Assembly (NCBI GenBank): GCA_965153355.1
Contig: OZ231126.1
Span: forward strand, 78,058,001 to 78,122,000
Direction of reading: 5' to 3'
Length of the DNA stretch: 64,000 nt
Origin: Flaccisagitta enflata
Taxonomy: Eukaryota; Chaetognatha; Sagittoidea; Aphragmophora
Shown: one piece after another, positions 31,795 through 42,509 of the stretch
Numbering within the stretch: position 1 is the stretch's first letter
Layout of the letters: the number at the start of each line of letters is the position of its first letter
The notes under the pieces: model-generated
Told to the model about the DNA's origin: nothing
What the model saw: only the letters and a program-made list of their open reading frames with translations
Database searches by the model: none
Translations under genes and position numbers: made by a program

Positions 31795-32356
31795 GCCCAA
31801 AAAGCGCGTTTGGTTATGATGTGGCTGTGGGGTTTGGTTGGGAGTAGCGCTTGTTTGATCATGGTCGGGAGTAGCGCTTGTTGGATCATGGTTGGGAGTA
31901 GCGCTTGTTGGATCATGGGCGGGAGTAGCGCTTGTTGGACCGTGGTCGGGAGTAGCACTTTTAGATTGTGGTCAGGAGTAGCGCTTGTTTGATTGTGGTC
32001 AGGAGTAGCGCTTGTTTGATCATGGTCGGGAGTAGCGCTTGTTTGATCGTGGTTGGGAGTAAAGCTTGTTTGATCGTGGTTGGGAGTAGCACTTGTTTGA
32101 TCATGATCGGGAGTAGCACTTGTCTGATCTTGGTTGGGAATTGCATTTGTCTGATTGTGGTCGGGAGTAGCGCTTGTTTGATCGTGGTCGGGAGTAGCGC
32201 TTGTTTGATTGTGGTTGGGAGTTACTGTTGTTTGATCGTGGTTGGGAGTAGAGCTTGTTCGATCGTGGTTGGGAGTAGCACTTGCCTGATCATGGTCGGG
32301 AGTAGCGCTTGTTTGATCTTGTTTGGGGGTAGCGCGTTTCTGATTGTGGTTGGGAG
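31795..32356. repeat. 27-bp minisatellite, left part
   Basis: About 20 units of GTTTGATCGTGGTCGGGAGT + AGCGCTT. 27 is divisible by 3, so frames stay open across it on both strands. That openness is a length effect, as point changes do not favour synonymous sites. It is split by the hAT-type element and resumes at 32985. Confidence 0.9.
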
Positions 32357-32435
32357 CAGGGGTGTATTTAATGGGGCGTCAGGAGCAGCAGCTGCTGCTG
32401 CCCTTTTTGTTGGGGCAAAAACCCCATCAGGACAC

Positions 32436-32474
<39 letters not shown>

Positions 32475-32984
32475 ATATTTCCAGCTGAAATACAATGGGG
32501 TTTTCTGGGATTGATCTACTGAGCCTATTCATCCCCTAGGCCATTAATTCAGTTGTTTAGGTCCATGCCCTTGACCTTTATCAACCAAGTCAATCTGAAT
32601 CAAGTCTCATCCCAAATTGTTATCAAAAAATTGAAATTCTCTTCAAAAATGTCTGATAAAAAACAATTCCGCTGTACCCCCGAGAGGTGAAAAGTACAAT
32701 GATCCAAATGTGACATAGTTTTTGACAATAACTATGCTTCACGTCACATGTCAAAACATCATCTTTGAGCTTGTTTATGCTTTGAATAGTAGACATTTTA
32801 TACTGTAGTAAAGCAAGACTATTTTATATGATAACACAATAATTACATTAAATGCAATACTGATTAGTAATATTAGTTGCATAATTGGCTAGATGGGTAA
32901 TAGAAAAATCATTGGGACACAAGACTCGCTGGGACACAGATTTTAGCTTCCTGCCCCAAAAATTTGGGCTCAAATACGCCCCTG
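32357..32984. mobile_element. 628-bp hAT-type non-autonomous element, 8-bp TSD
   Basis: CAGGGGTGTATTT at the left and AAATACGCCCCTG at the right form a 13-bp TIR with one mismatch and the hAT-typical CAGGGG start. GTTGGGAG occurs directly outside both ends (32349-32356 and 32985-32992): an 8-bp duplication lying within the 27-bp minisatellite unit. Inside are a GA microsatellite (32443-32471) and unassigned sequence; no transposase. Confidence 0.85.
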
Positions 32985-33065
32985 GTTGGGAGTAGTGCTT
33001 GTCTGGTCATGGTTTAGTTGTAGGTTTGGTCGTGGCTGTGGCCGAGAGTGTTGAAGTTGCTCATT
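32985..33065. repeat. 27-bp minisatellite, right remnant
   Basis: GTTGGGAGTAGTGCTTGTCT continues the array interrupted at 32356, then decays (GGTTGTAGGTTTGGTCG). Confidence 0.75.
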
Positions 33066-33156
33066 TTATCGTGGTGTGGTTGTAGGTACGGCCGGGAGTG
33101 TCGAAGAGGCAAAAAATGAACGGCTTCTGTATCTCGCGGGAGTAGAAATAAAAAAA

Positions 33157-33363
33157 CAAGGCCAACACCTTTAAGTCGCGTGCGAGACTTACAGAATGAC
33201 TAAGCATGACTTAGAATAACTTAGTATACTTTAAAATGACTTAAAATGACTTATGGGAATAAATTGATAAAAAAATAAAAGTGTGATGGACCGACAGACA
33301 GATGGACGGACCAACCGACGGACGGACGGACAAATTGGGGTGTAGAGTCGCGTGCACGCGACT
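33157..33363 (-). mobile_element. Helentron-like element, code AGTCGCGTGC, GGTGTTGGCCTTG end
   Basis: On the minus strand: hairpin AGTCGCGTGCACGCGACT, a CCGT tract, cargo of AAGTCATTTT units, CGCACGCGACTT, AAAGGTGTTGGCCTTG. Same 3' type as the 2614-4303 element. Confidence 0.75.
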
Positions 33364-33419
33364 AAAAATAAAATCATTAGTCAGCGGAAAAAAACGTCAT
33401 TACGTCGTAGAAATTGAAG

Positions 33420-33425
<6 letters not shown>

Positions 33426-33455
<30 letters not shown>
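33426..33455. repeat. GA microsatellite
   Basis: (GA)n of about 15 units. Confidence 0.9.
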
Positions 33456-33457
<2 letters not shown>

Positions 33458-34039
33458 TGAAAGGACGATACACTTGTCGTGGGTATTAATTTCCAAGACT
33501 CAGCATAGATCGAGAATCTGATTTCCTCTTTTCCAGATTTTGGGCGTGTTTCTAGTCACCGCTAAAAACGCGTTTGTTCCCGTGAAACACCTTCTCAGCG
33601 TGAATACATATTTATGAATTTCAACCGTCCTACTAGGGAGTGAGCAAAGTGAGTGAACTAGGCCGTCATGTCAATGGAGCGAGAGAGTGAAGTGAGCCTA
33701 GCGAAGCAAGCATAGCACTGCGGAGCGAGTGAGTGGAGTGAGCGGTGCAAGCGGATGAACATAGCGAGCGACCGAGTGGCCCGTGATTGTCTCTGACTAG
33801 AAACGTCCCCTTCCTCTTCCTTTTCGTCCTCTGTGCTTTAGAAAATTGGAAGAAGAGCCGAATCTGAAATTTCCGATGGAATCATGAGATTACAAAATGA
33901 TGCTGCGTTAACAAAGCCGGCAACAACGCAAAAATACACTGCACTTGCTACGCTCAGGGACGTGGCAAGGGGGGGGGGGGTGTCACCCCCAACTCAGATT
34001 GGGGGCCTGAGTCGCACGGGGGTCCGGAGGGAGAGAAAA
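33456..34039. other. Unassigned sequence with GAGTGAGC-type motifs
   Basis: 33640-33780 is rich in AGCGAGTGAGTGGAGTGAGC-like motifs also seen near 10400. At 33950-34020 a GGACGTGGCAAGGGGG stretch with CCCCCAACTCAG resembles a transposon edge but has no partner. No gene seen. Confidence 0.4.
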
Positions 34040-34979
34040 CAAGGCCGGATACACGGCTATCCTAGTCGCGTGCGGGTGGGCAGGATCAGTGCTGGAGGTC
34101 ACTAGGGCATCTGGGTAGGGGGCTTATGCTCAAAAAGCTCAAAAACGCCAAAAAAGTAATAGTCGCAAAAGCGTTAGATGGTCAGCGGTACCCGTTGCCC
34201 CTGTGTTTGTGTATGTGAGTATGATGGTGAGAGGGGCAGCGGCCCCGAAGGGGCCGATGACCTATGCTCAGTAAGTTTGGAAGCTTGAGGCTGGAATTTC
34301 AGCATTGCTGCAAGGATTTGAGCCTTGAAGCTGAGATTTGAGCCTCAAAGCTAGGATTTGAGCCTCAAAGCTAGGATTTGAGCCTCAAGGTTAGGATTTG
34401 AGCCTTAAGGTTAGGATTTGAGCTTTGAGGCTGGGATTTGAGCCTCAAGGCTGGGATTTGAGTCTCAAGGTTGGGATTTGAGTCTCAAGGCTGGGATTTA
34501 ACTCTCAAGGTTGGGATTTGAGCCTCAAGGCTGGAATTTGAGCCTCCAGATTGAATTTGAGCCTTAAGGCTGGAATTTGAGCCGTGGAGTTGGAATTTGA
34601 GCCTTGAGGCTGGAATTTGAGCCTTGAGGCTGGAATTTGAGTCTCATGGCTGGAATTTGAGCCTCATGGCTGGAATTTAAGCCTTGAGGCTGGTATTTGA
34701 GCCTTGAGGCTGGTATTTGAGCCTTGAGGCTGGGTTTTGAGCCTTGAGGCTGGTATTTGAGCCTTGAGGCTGGTATTTGAGCCTTGAGGCTGGGGTTTGA
34801 GCCTTGGAAGGGGGGGGGGGACGGACGGAGGAGAAGGAGGAGAAGGAGAAATTTGTCCTATGTGTGAAAGCATAGGTCATCGGCTCCTTCGGGGCCGCTG
34901 CCCAAAAAGGGGACCGATCAACCGACCAACCGACCAACCGACCGACATAGCAGGGTGTACAGTCGCGTAGCACGCGACT
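34040..34979 (-). mobile_element. Helentron-like element split by a foldback element
   Basis: The left part CAAGGCCGGATACACGGC, AGTCGCGTGCGGGTGGGCAG and the right part ACAGTCGCGTAGCACGCGACT are the two ends of one minus-strand copy. The foldback element at 34158-34909 sits between them. Confidence 0.7.
34158..34909. mobile_element. Foldback element, ~20-bp core, well preserved
   Basis: AGTCGCAAAAGCGTTAGATG, GGTCAGCGGTACCCGTTGCC and AGCGGCCCCGAAGGGGCCGA on the left; GCATAGGTCATCGGCTCC, TTCGGGGCCGCTGCCCAAAA on the right. The core 34270-34800 has about 25 units of GAGGCTGGTATTTGAGCCTT. Best type copy of the family. Confidence 0.75.
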
Positions 34980-35274
34980 AAAAAGTAAAGAAAAGAAAAA
35001 AAGAAAGAGGGAAAAGAAAAGAAAGGAGAAAAGTTTCTCTCCACGGCCCTGGCGTACGGATAGGATGGGGCAAGCAATTTCTGCCAGAACAGTGATGTTG
35101 AAACCTTTCTTTCCTTTCTCTCCTTTCCTTCCTATCCTTCATTCTCTATCTCATCTTCCTCTCGTTCCCTTCCTTCTTTTCCATCTAACTTTTTACTTCC
35201 TCTCTTTCTTTTCCTCTTCCATCCTTCCTTCCACCTTTCCTTCCTGCTTGCTTTCTTTTTCCCTTACTTTTTTT
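34980..35274. other. Purine/pyrimidine-rich low-complexity sequence
   Basis: AAAGAAAAG tract to about 35035, then a CT/TTCC-rich strand. No gene; the Phe/Leu/Ser frame through 35065-35568 is a translation of the tract. Confidence 0.7.
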
Positions 35275-35391
<117 letters not shown>

Positions 35392-35559
35392 TTTTCTTTC
35401 CTTCTTTCTTTCCTTTGTTCCTACCTTCCTTCTTCCCTTCCTTCCATCTTTTCATTCCTTCCACCTCCCATTCCTTCTCTTCCCTCCCTCCTACCTTTCT
35501 TCCTACCCTCATTCGCTTGTTCATTAATTCGAATTATTCTCAATCGTGTGATCATATTC

Positions 35560-35561
35560 AC

Positions 35562-35629
<68 letters not shown>

Positions 35630-35760
35630 TTATTCATTTTTTCATTCATTGATTATTTATTCATTCATTCATTCATTTATTCATTCATTCATTAATTCAT
35701 TCAATCCATCATTCATTCATTCATTCATTCATTCATTCATTCAATCTCGCATTCAATCAA
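35560..35760. repeat. GATT then ATTC microsatellites
   Basis: (GATT)n at 35560-35628 passes through a short TTTATTCATT transition into (ATTC)n up to 35755. Confidence 0.9.
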
Positions 35761-36097
35761 CGCTTCATCAAACTCTTTCAGTATGGCTATTTGTTGGATA
35801 TCGTAATTTCACTCAATCATGCAGAAATGAAAGTAATGAGTGACGCAATAATGCGACATCCGGGACACCCTTTGAAGTTCGATTGCGTTATCAAAATCGA
35901 TGGGATGACGCAATATTTGGAAAACCTGATGTCACTCGAGGCAGAGACAGAGAATGAAACGGAAAAAGCGAGAGAGACAGAGACAGAGACGAAGAAAAAT
36001 AAAAATCGGGAAACTGACGAAGAAAAAGGAAAGAATCGATGTCATCAAAGGCGTAAGCGGAAGTAGAGGCGCTGAGAGAGTGTGGAGGCGAGGAGAA

Positions 36098-36129
<32 letters not shown>

Positions 36130-36130
36130 A
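36098..36130. repeat. ACG trinucleotide repeat
   Basis: About ten ACG units followed by ACAACGATAACG. The preceding 35940-36060 is GAGACAGA/GAATGAAAC-rich and resembles 37210-37290. Confidence 0.85.
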
Positions 36131-36435
36131 ACGATAACGTCACCTTATTCAAATTCAGCCAACGGGGGAAAGGGAGGAGAGACAAAGAGACAGCAAAAGA
36201 AAGACAGAGACAGAGAGAGGAAGAGTCGGGGAGATAAGGACGTTTGAATTATGAAGGTTTGCCGGTTCAAGTGTTTGTTTTGCCCCTTGGTTTTCATGTC
36301 GTCGTCACTGCCGGTGTTATTGCCGGTGTCATTGCGACAGTCGTTAGCGTCACAGTTGTGGGCTCACCGATTATTATTACCGTAAGCAAAGTTTCTAAAA
36401 CTCATTGCAGCTTCTCGCTCGTTCATTCTTTTGTG

Positions 36436-36962
<527 letters not shown>

Positions 36963-37143
36963 TGACTTTGGTAATTTTGACGGTGTTGTTGTTGCTGTAG
37001 CTGTTGCTTTTGCTGTAGTTATTGATGTTGAGGTTGAGAATCTCGTTGTAGTTATCTTGGTTGTTGTTGCTGTTGTTGCTGTTGTTTTTGTTATAGTTAA
37101 TGTTTTTGTTTTCGTTAAATTTGATTAGCGTTGCTGCCGGTTT

Positions 37144-37146
<3 letters not shown>

Positions 37147-37217
<71 letters not shown>
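37147..37217. repeat. GA microsatellite
   Basis: (GA)n of about 35 units followed by GACAGAGAATGAAACAGA repeats (18 bp) and a short (AC)n, ending 44 bp before the acceptor of PrimPol exon 1. Confidence 0.95.
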
Positions 37218-37224
<7 letters not shown>

Positions 37225-37379
37225 AGAGAGAGAGACAGAGAATGAAACAGAGACAGAGAATGAAACAGAGACAGAGAATGAAACAGAGACAGAAAGAGAC
37301 GGAGACACACACACACACTCACAAGCTCAGAGAATAAGTTGTCATCCTTTCTCTCTTCCGCAGGGGGCGGAACTTCTGC

Positions 37380-40300
37380 ATGGACACAAAGGTGATGGCA
37401 CCCAGGCGCACTTGGTCTCCCGGGCGAATCCGCGGAGCATCATCGCTCTACGACGAGAGGATTCCTCACTTCTGGAGGCAGCGAGACGCGTTTGTCTACC
37501 TCGACTCCCTCAACCATTCTCATGCAGAGCCGCCACGTCAACGAGCTGTCTTTTGTCTGCAGAAGCGACGATCTCCTCAGAACGACTACGTTCGTCAATT
37601 TCGCGTCGCGGATTACCAAACATTTTGTCCATGGTACGTATTCCCTTTTCTCTAAGTTGGGTTGAAACAATTTACTACATGAATCTTTAAAAAAAGATGG
37701 TTGACTTGTCATTTGATTTACAATAAGTGACGCGGGTTCACGATAATCAATATCGTTGTGGACGGGTGGGCAGGGATATCCAACCCCCATCCACACCCAA
37801 ACCCCCACCTCCCCACACAAACATACACAAAAGTATCAAAAACGCTCGTTGTGTTCCACGATAGTGGAACACTAGATATTCAGAGTTTCTCCGTTCGTCC
37901 GTCCGTTCGTCCGTTCGTCCGTCCGTTCGTCTGTGTGTCACACAACCCAGTTTTCTCCGATTGAGTGTCACACAGCCCAGTATTCTCCAAATGTGTGTCA
38001 CACAGCCTAGTTTTCTCCATAGTGTGTCACACAGCCTAGTTTTTTCCATATGTGTGTCACACAGCCTAGTTTTCTCCATATTGTGTTACACAACCAAAGT
38101 TTCTCCGAATGTGTGTCACACAGCCCAGTTTTCTCCAAATGTGTGTCACGCAGCCGAGTTTTCTCCACTGTGTGTCACAAAACCCAGTTTCCCCCAAATG
38201 TGTGTCACACAGTCCAGTTTTCTCCAAATGTGTGTCACACAGTCCAGTTTTCTCCGAATGTGTCTCACATAGCCTAGTTTTCTCCATAGTGTGTCACACA
38301 ACCCAGTTTTTTCCGAATGTGTGTCACACAGTCCAGTTTTTTCCAAATGTGTGTCACAACAGCCTAGTTTTCTCCGTCTGTGTGTCACACTGCCTAGTTT
38401 TCTCCATATTGTGTCACACAACCCAGTTTTTTCCAAATGTATGTCACACAGCCCAGTTTTCTTCAAATGTGTGTCACGCAGCCCAGTTTTCTCCACTGTG
38501 TATCACACAACCCAGTTTCCCCCAAATGTGTGTCACACAGTCCATTTTTCTCTGAGTGTGTGTCACACAGTCCAGTCTTCTCCAAATGTGTTACATAGCC
38601 CAGATTTCTCCAAATGTGTGTCACACAGCCCAGTTTTTTCCATTGTGTGTCACGCAACCCAGTTTTCTCCAAATATGTGTCACACAGCCCAGTTTTCTCC
38701 ATTTTGTGTCACACAACCAAGTGTCCTCCAAATGTGTATCACATAGTCCAGTTTTCTCCAAATGTGTGTCACACAGACCAGTCTGCTCCGTTGTGTGTCA
38801 CACAGCCCAGTTTTTTCCAAATGTGTGTCACACAGTCCATTTTTGTCCAAATGTGTGTCACACAGCCCAGTTTTCTCCATTGTGTGTCAAACAACCCAGT
38901 TTTCTCCAAATGTGTGTCACACAGTCCAGTTTTCTCTGAATGTGTGTCACACAGCCCAGTTTTCCCTTTTGTGTGTCACACAGTCCAGTTTTATAAGAAT
39001 ATGTGTCACACAGTCCAGTTTTCTCCAAATGTGTGTCACACAGTCTAGTTTTCTCCATTATGTGTCACACAACCTAGTATTCTCTAAATGTGTGTCACAC
39101 AGTCCAGGTTTCTCCAAATGTGTGTCACACAGCCCAGTATTCTCCATTGTGTGTCACACAACCCAGTTTTCTTTAAACGTGTGTCACACAGTTATAAGCC
39201 CTACGTTTAGGAATCCTGTGGTCATAAACCCCATGGTTATACACCCCGCGGTTGTAAGCCTCGCGGTTCCAAGCCTTGCGGTTATAAGCCTCACAGTTAT
39301 AAGTCCAGCAGTTATGAAGAAAGGCAGTTGGGCCGCCTACAGGCGGCCAATATGTATAACACAGATTTCTCTGAAAATTAATATTAGATAACTCATTAGA
39401 ATTATTGTAATGTCATTCATGCTCAATCAAGTTATCGTGGAACACATTATGGCGAACGCCACTTGTTTTTTCACTTTTCAAGTCGATCATCATAAACGGA
39501 CTCACAGACCAGGCTACGGTCCGACGGATGGACAAACAGACTGATGGACAAAGCCTCTTATAGAGTTGTGTGTCCGCAACAAGAAACCTGTTGTAGTTCT
39601 GGACCGTTTTAGTTGGAAGGGCCTTGAAAATTACTTTCCTTCGGCAAGATTCTGTATTCCCATCATTCTTCCGTTTCGAAATGGTTAAAGCTTTTGCAGT
39701 CCCACAGTGAAAAGTTGGTTCCTGAAAAAGAACTTCCAATTTTCATATTTCTCTCGTGCTTCTTCCGATTGCCCTTCCAAGGTATTTGAAGCTTCCCGCC
39801 GACCAGAGGCACTTGTACGAAGTCATCCGAAAAGATCAGCCGCGGAAATTGTACTTCGACATCGACGTGGACAAGACTCTCGAGAAGAACAAAGACTTCG
39901 ACGGACGATTGGCGATGGATTCGTTCTTCGAAAGCCTCGTCGACTTTATCCAGACTTATTTCGGCATCGAGACGTGGAGAAGCGATTTCTTGGAGTTGGA
40001 CTCGTCTTCGGAGAAAAAGTTTAGTCGTCACGTCATCTGGTTAGTACTAAGCGAATTAAAAAAAAAAAAAACAGACGCACTTTCGAAAGGTTGATTAAGC
40101 CATTGAAACTTTCATTGAAAATGTCAGACACTGTGACACATGATTTTTCACAAGGTGCGGAGCCAACAAGATCCTATTCAAGGACACCGCGGCCGTCAAT
40201 TTGTTTGTCTGGTATTTCGTGACGAAGTACTTGAGCGGAGGCGCCGTCGAAAAACAAATCATCGACACCAAAGTCTACATGGAAAACCAGCATTTCCGTC

Positions 40301-41052
40301 TCCTTTACTCGTCGAAAGCGTCGAGCGGCGTCAAGTCGGGCTGGGACGAGAACCCGCCCCAATTCCGAGTCGCCGACGGCAACGAGTTTGAACCGCGGTT
40401 CGAAACGAGCGATATGACGGAAGAGCGCGCTTTTCTCTTGGAATCGTTCGTGCTCAACACCGCCGGCGGCTTTTCCATAATCATGTCCTGCGAGGATTTT
40501 CCCTTCGTGAAGGAAACAAGACGGAAATCGGCGACTGTCGGCGCCAAACAATCAACCGCCGCACGCGACGGAACTGACAATGTTCCTGAAGGCGAGATTC
40601 TTCATATCCCAAAACTAGTCAATCTGATTTGCGAAGACATCGGTCGTGACGCACGCAAAGACGGCGACAACGACGACGGCGATGTTGACGACGACGACAA
40701 CGACGACAATGATGCCGACACCGACAACGACGTCGCCGGTCCGCTTCCGCGAGTCACGAAAATCTGTCACGTCTATTATCCGGCCCATCGAGAGGAGCCC
40801 AAAGGCTTCCTTATCAGAACGGAATTCCTCACCGTCCACGTGTCGCATTATCGGTTTTGCGAGCATATCGGCCAGAATCACGATGAGGACGATGTGTATT
40901 TAATCGTGGACGTGAAACGCGAGGTTTGGTATCAAAAATGTCGCCGATGTCCTAAAACCTTCCGGTCTGAAGAAAGACAGATTCCGGCTGAAGTCATGGT
41001 GGAAATCCTTATGACGTTTTGTGGGCGGAGGATCGAGGATGTGTCGTCTTAG
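37380..41052 (+). CDS. PRIMPOL: PrimPol: DNA primase-polymerase (three exons)
   Basis: PrimPol is an archaeo-eukaryotic primase/translesion polymerase that re-primes stalled replication forks in nucleus and mitochondria. Exons 37380-37633, 39782-40039 and 40155-41052 join in frame (469 codons) with GT-AG borders; both junctions split a Trp codon. Seen: an N-terminal SSLYDERIPHFWRQRDAF block; KLYFDIDVDK with Asp111/Asp113 (metal-binding motif I, usually DxE in PrimPol); SRHVI with Ser166/His168 (motif II); Asp208 in the block before QHFRLLYSSK (motif III); an acidic Asp/Asn insert (about 348-370); and the UL52-type zinc site Cys406, His413, Cys433, Cys436. The chain stops about 30 residues after the zinc site, so the RPA-binding tail of vertebrate PrimPol is absent. 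A CAG acceptor at 37361-37363 precedes the ATG, so an upstream non-coding or short coding exon is likely. Intron 1 is 2.1 kb of nested repeats. Confidence 0.9.
37923..39195. repeat. 28-30-bp minisatellite (GTGTGTCACACAGCCCAGTT + TTCTCCAAAT)
   Basis: About 43 units with TCC/CCC, CCATA/CCAAA/CCACT variants. GTGTGTCACAC contains a short palindrome (GTGTCACAC-like). 30-bp units keep three frames open on both strands, giving false Cys-Val-Thr-Gln proteins. Lies wholly within PrimPol intron 1. Followed by GGTTATAAGCCTC-type units (39190-39316). Confidence 0.95.
39329..39350. repeat. GC-rich palindrome GGCCGCCT-ac-AGGCGGCC
   Basis: Perfect 8-bp arms with a 2-nt centre (39331-39348), in an otherwise AT-rich stretch after the minisatellite. 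Could be a fragment of another element's terminal hairpin or of a transposon junction. Confidence 0.6.
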
Positions 41053-41170
41053 AAGGATTAGAACTAGATTTGATTAGAGTTAGAAAAGTAGATTAGATTA
41101 TATAGATTAGATTGATACATGGAACGAAACTTTTGACAAAGTCGGCATTAGCGTTAAAACTGACTCTCAC
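41053..41170. other. PrimPol downstream region
   Basis: AGATTAGATTATATAGATTAG-like sequence. No AATAAA is seen between the stop and the foldback element, so the polyadenylation site may use a variant signal or lie within the element. Confidence 0.4.
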
Positions 41171-41790
41171 TGTAGAACATAGGGGGACTTTGGTTCGTCT
41201 GTTAGTTCGTTCGTTCGTCCCCCCCATCAGGCTCCTCAGGCCTCAAATCTGACCTCTCAGACCCCAAATCAAGCCACTCAGGCCTCAAATCCGGCCTCTC
41301 AGGCCTCAAATCCAACCTCTCAGGCCTCAAATCCTACCTCTCAGGCCTCAAATCCTACCTCTCAGGCCTCAAACCTGGCCTCTCAGGCCTCAAATTGGGC
41401 TTCGTAGGCCTCAAAATCCAAATCCTAAAGCCTCAAACCTCTCAGGCCTCAAATCAGCTATCTAAGCCTCACTTCATTGCTCTCAGGCTTCAAATCAGTC
41501 CTCTGACCTTTCAAGCCTTAATCCAGCTCTCTTAAGCCTCAAATCAGCCCTCCCATCTTCCAATTGGCAGCAGCCTTCTTAGACCTCAGTTTAGGCTCTA
41601 GAGGGCCTTCAGTCAGCCCTCTATCGCATCTCATCCACATCTGTAGGCAGGACGAATGAAAGTCCCCCTGTGTTCTACAGGACTTCGTCCCCTTTGGGGC
41701 CGCTGCCCTGCGTCCCCTCACTCCATTTCACAATCACTCAAAGCAGGGCAACGGGTATCGCTGACCACATATTGCCCTTGGGCGACCTGT
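41171..41790. mobile_element. Foldback element with ~21-bp core
   Basis: TGTAGAACATAGGGGGACTT on the left is inverted on the right (AAGTCCCCCTGTGTTCTACA). Right outer part: GTCCCCTTTGGGGCCGCTGC, GGGCAACGGGTATCGCTGAC, GGGCGACCTGT. Core: CTCAGGCCTCAAATCCAACCT units. The GGGCAGCGG left hairpin is missing. The next base starts the PrimPol fragment. Confidence 0.65.
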
Positions 41791-42093
41791 TGGTCTTGGA
41801 CTCATCCTCGGAGAAAATGTTTAGCCGTCACGTGATCATGTCCGGAGACAACAAACTCATTTTCGCAGACAACGCGACGCTGAAGGCTTTCAACCTCAAG
41901 TTTCTGGAATTTCGCGCCAGCAGAAGCGGAAACGCCGTTGAAACGCGGATCATCGACAATAGAGTTTACCGCGAAAATCAACATTTCCGCCTTTTGTTTT
42001 CGTGGAAAGCCAAAGAAGACGAGAAGCCGCGCCTATTTCGAGTCGCCGACGACAATTAATTTGAACCGCCGATGACATGACGGAAGATGGCGC
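41791..42093 (+). pseudogene. PrimPol fragment, intronless, broken
   Basis: Corresponds to about residues 156-250 of the neighbouring PrimPol: LDSSSEKMFSRHVI (motif II), then NKLIFADN, IIDNRVYRENQHFRL (motif III) and LFRVADDN. The exon 2/exon 3 junction of the intact gene is fused here with no intron, which suggests a reverse-transcribed origin or a differently organised relative. An in-frame TAA replaces the codon before FEP, and bases are missing shortly afterwards. Divergence from the intact gene is considerable (roughly a quarter of bases by eye), so it is old or derived from a paralogue. It is bounded on both sides by foldback-family ends. Confidence 0.8.
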
Positions 42094-42117
42094 TTTTTGG
42101 GCAGCGGCCCCAACATG
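42089..42117 (+). mobile_element. Foldback-family end fragment
   Basis: CTTTTTGGGCAGCGGCCCC followed by AACATGGGTC: the conserved outer end without its partner hairpin arm. It bounds the PrimPol fragment on the right. Confidence 0.5.
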
Positions 42118-42509
42118 GGTCAATTAAAATGCCGCTGCATCTAAATCGTTGCTAAGACCGGTGAATAATAGAAACAATTCGCTTACTGACAATTTTGCGC
42201 GTACTGTCTTCAGATTTTCTTAAAGAAGCTTGATTATTTTTCTCAACAAACTAAGAGATCATGTAAACATGCGTAAACCAAATGAAATTCTTTTTCTTTC
42301 TTATCAACAATGACACCAACTACAATCTGTTATTTTCTAAAATGATCATGAGGGTTGCATTGTAGTTCTTTTAATGTCGAAAAAGCTACAAGGCCAGTAT
42401 CATGAAATATGTCCTTTCTTCCACTGGTGTCAATCAATAGTTTTTCCCACTGTTCCATGGATAAGTCTTTGTTCCTTCATTGCGAAAATGATCTCTTGTG
42501 AAGTATGAC
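42118..42509. other. Unassigned sequence
   Basis: AT-rich, no gene or repeat recognised. Confidence 0.45.

Larger units (their letters stand above)
37851..39465 (+). mobile_element. Helentron-like element, code GTGTTCCACGAT, with 28-30-bp minisatellite
   Basis: The 5' hairpin is GTGTTCCAC-GATA-GTGGAACAC; then ATTCAGAGTTTCTCCGTTCG and a CCGT/CGTT tract. The inverted code ATCGTGGAACAC (39434-39445) matches all 12 bases. The 3' stem TGGCG-aa-CGCCA is followed by CTTG and TTTTTT. The code word is unlike all others in the window, yet the layout is the same. Confidence 0.8.
37721..39581 (-). mobile_element. Helentron-like element in PrimPol intron 1, split by another
   Basis: On the minus strand the 5' end is decayed (GTTGCGGACACACAACT); the 3' end carries CGTCCACAACGATATTG and a GTGAACCCGCGTCAC stem. 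Removing 37851-39465 restores an order matching 44388-44613 (AAAAACGCTC, T run, CACTTTTCAA). Confidence 0.65.

Noticed and set aside
37923-39195. CRISPR-like array (repeat/spacer impression)
   Set aside because: The units are tandem without unique spacers, and the genome is animal.
37961-39391. Cys-Val-Thr-Gln repeat frames, up to 209 codons, on both strands
   Set aside because: 30-bp minisatellite within an element in PrimPol intron 1; period divisible by three keeps frames open.
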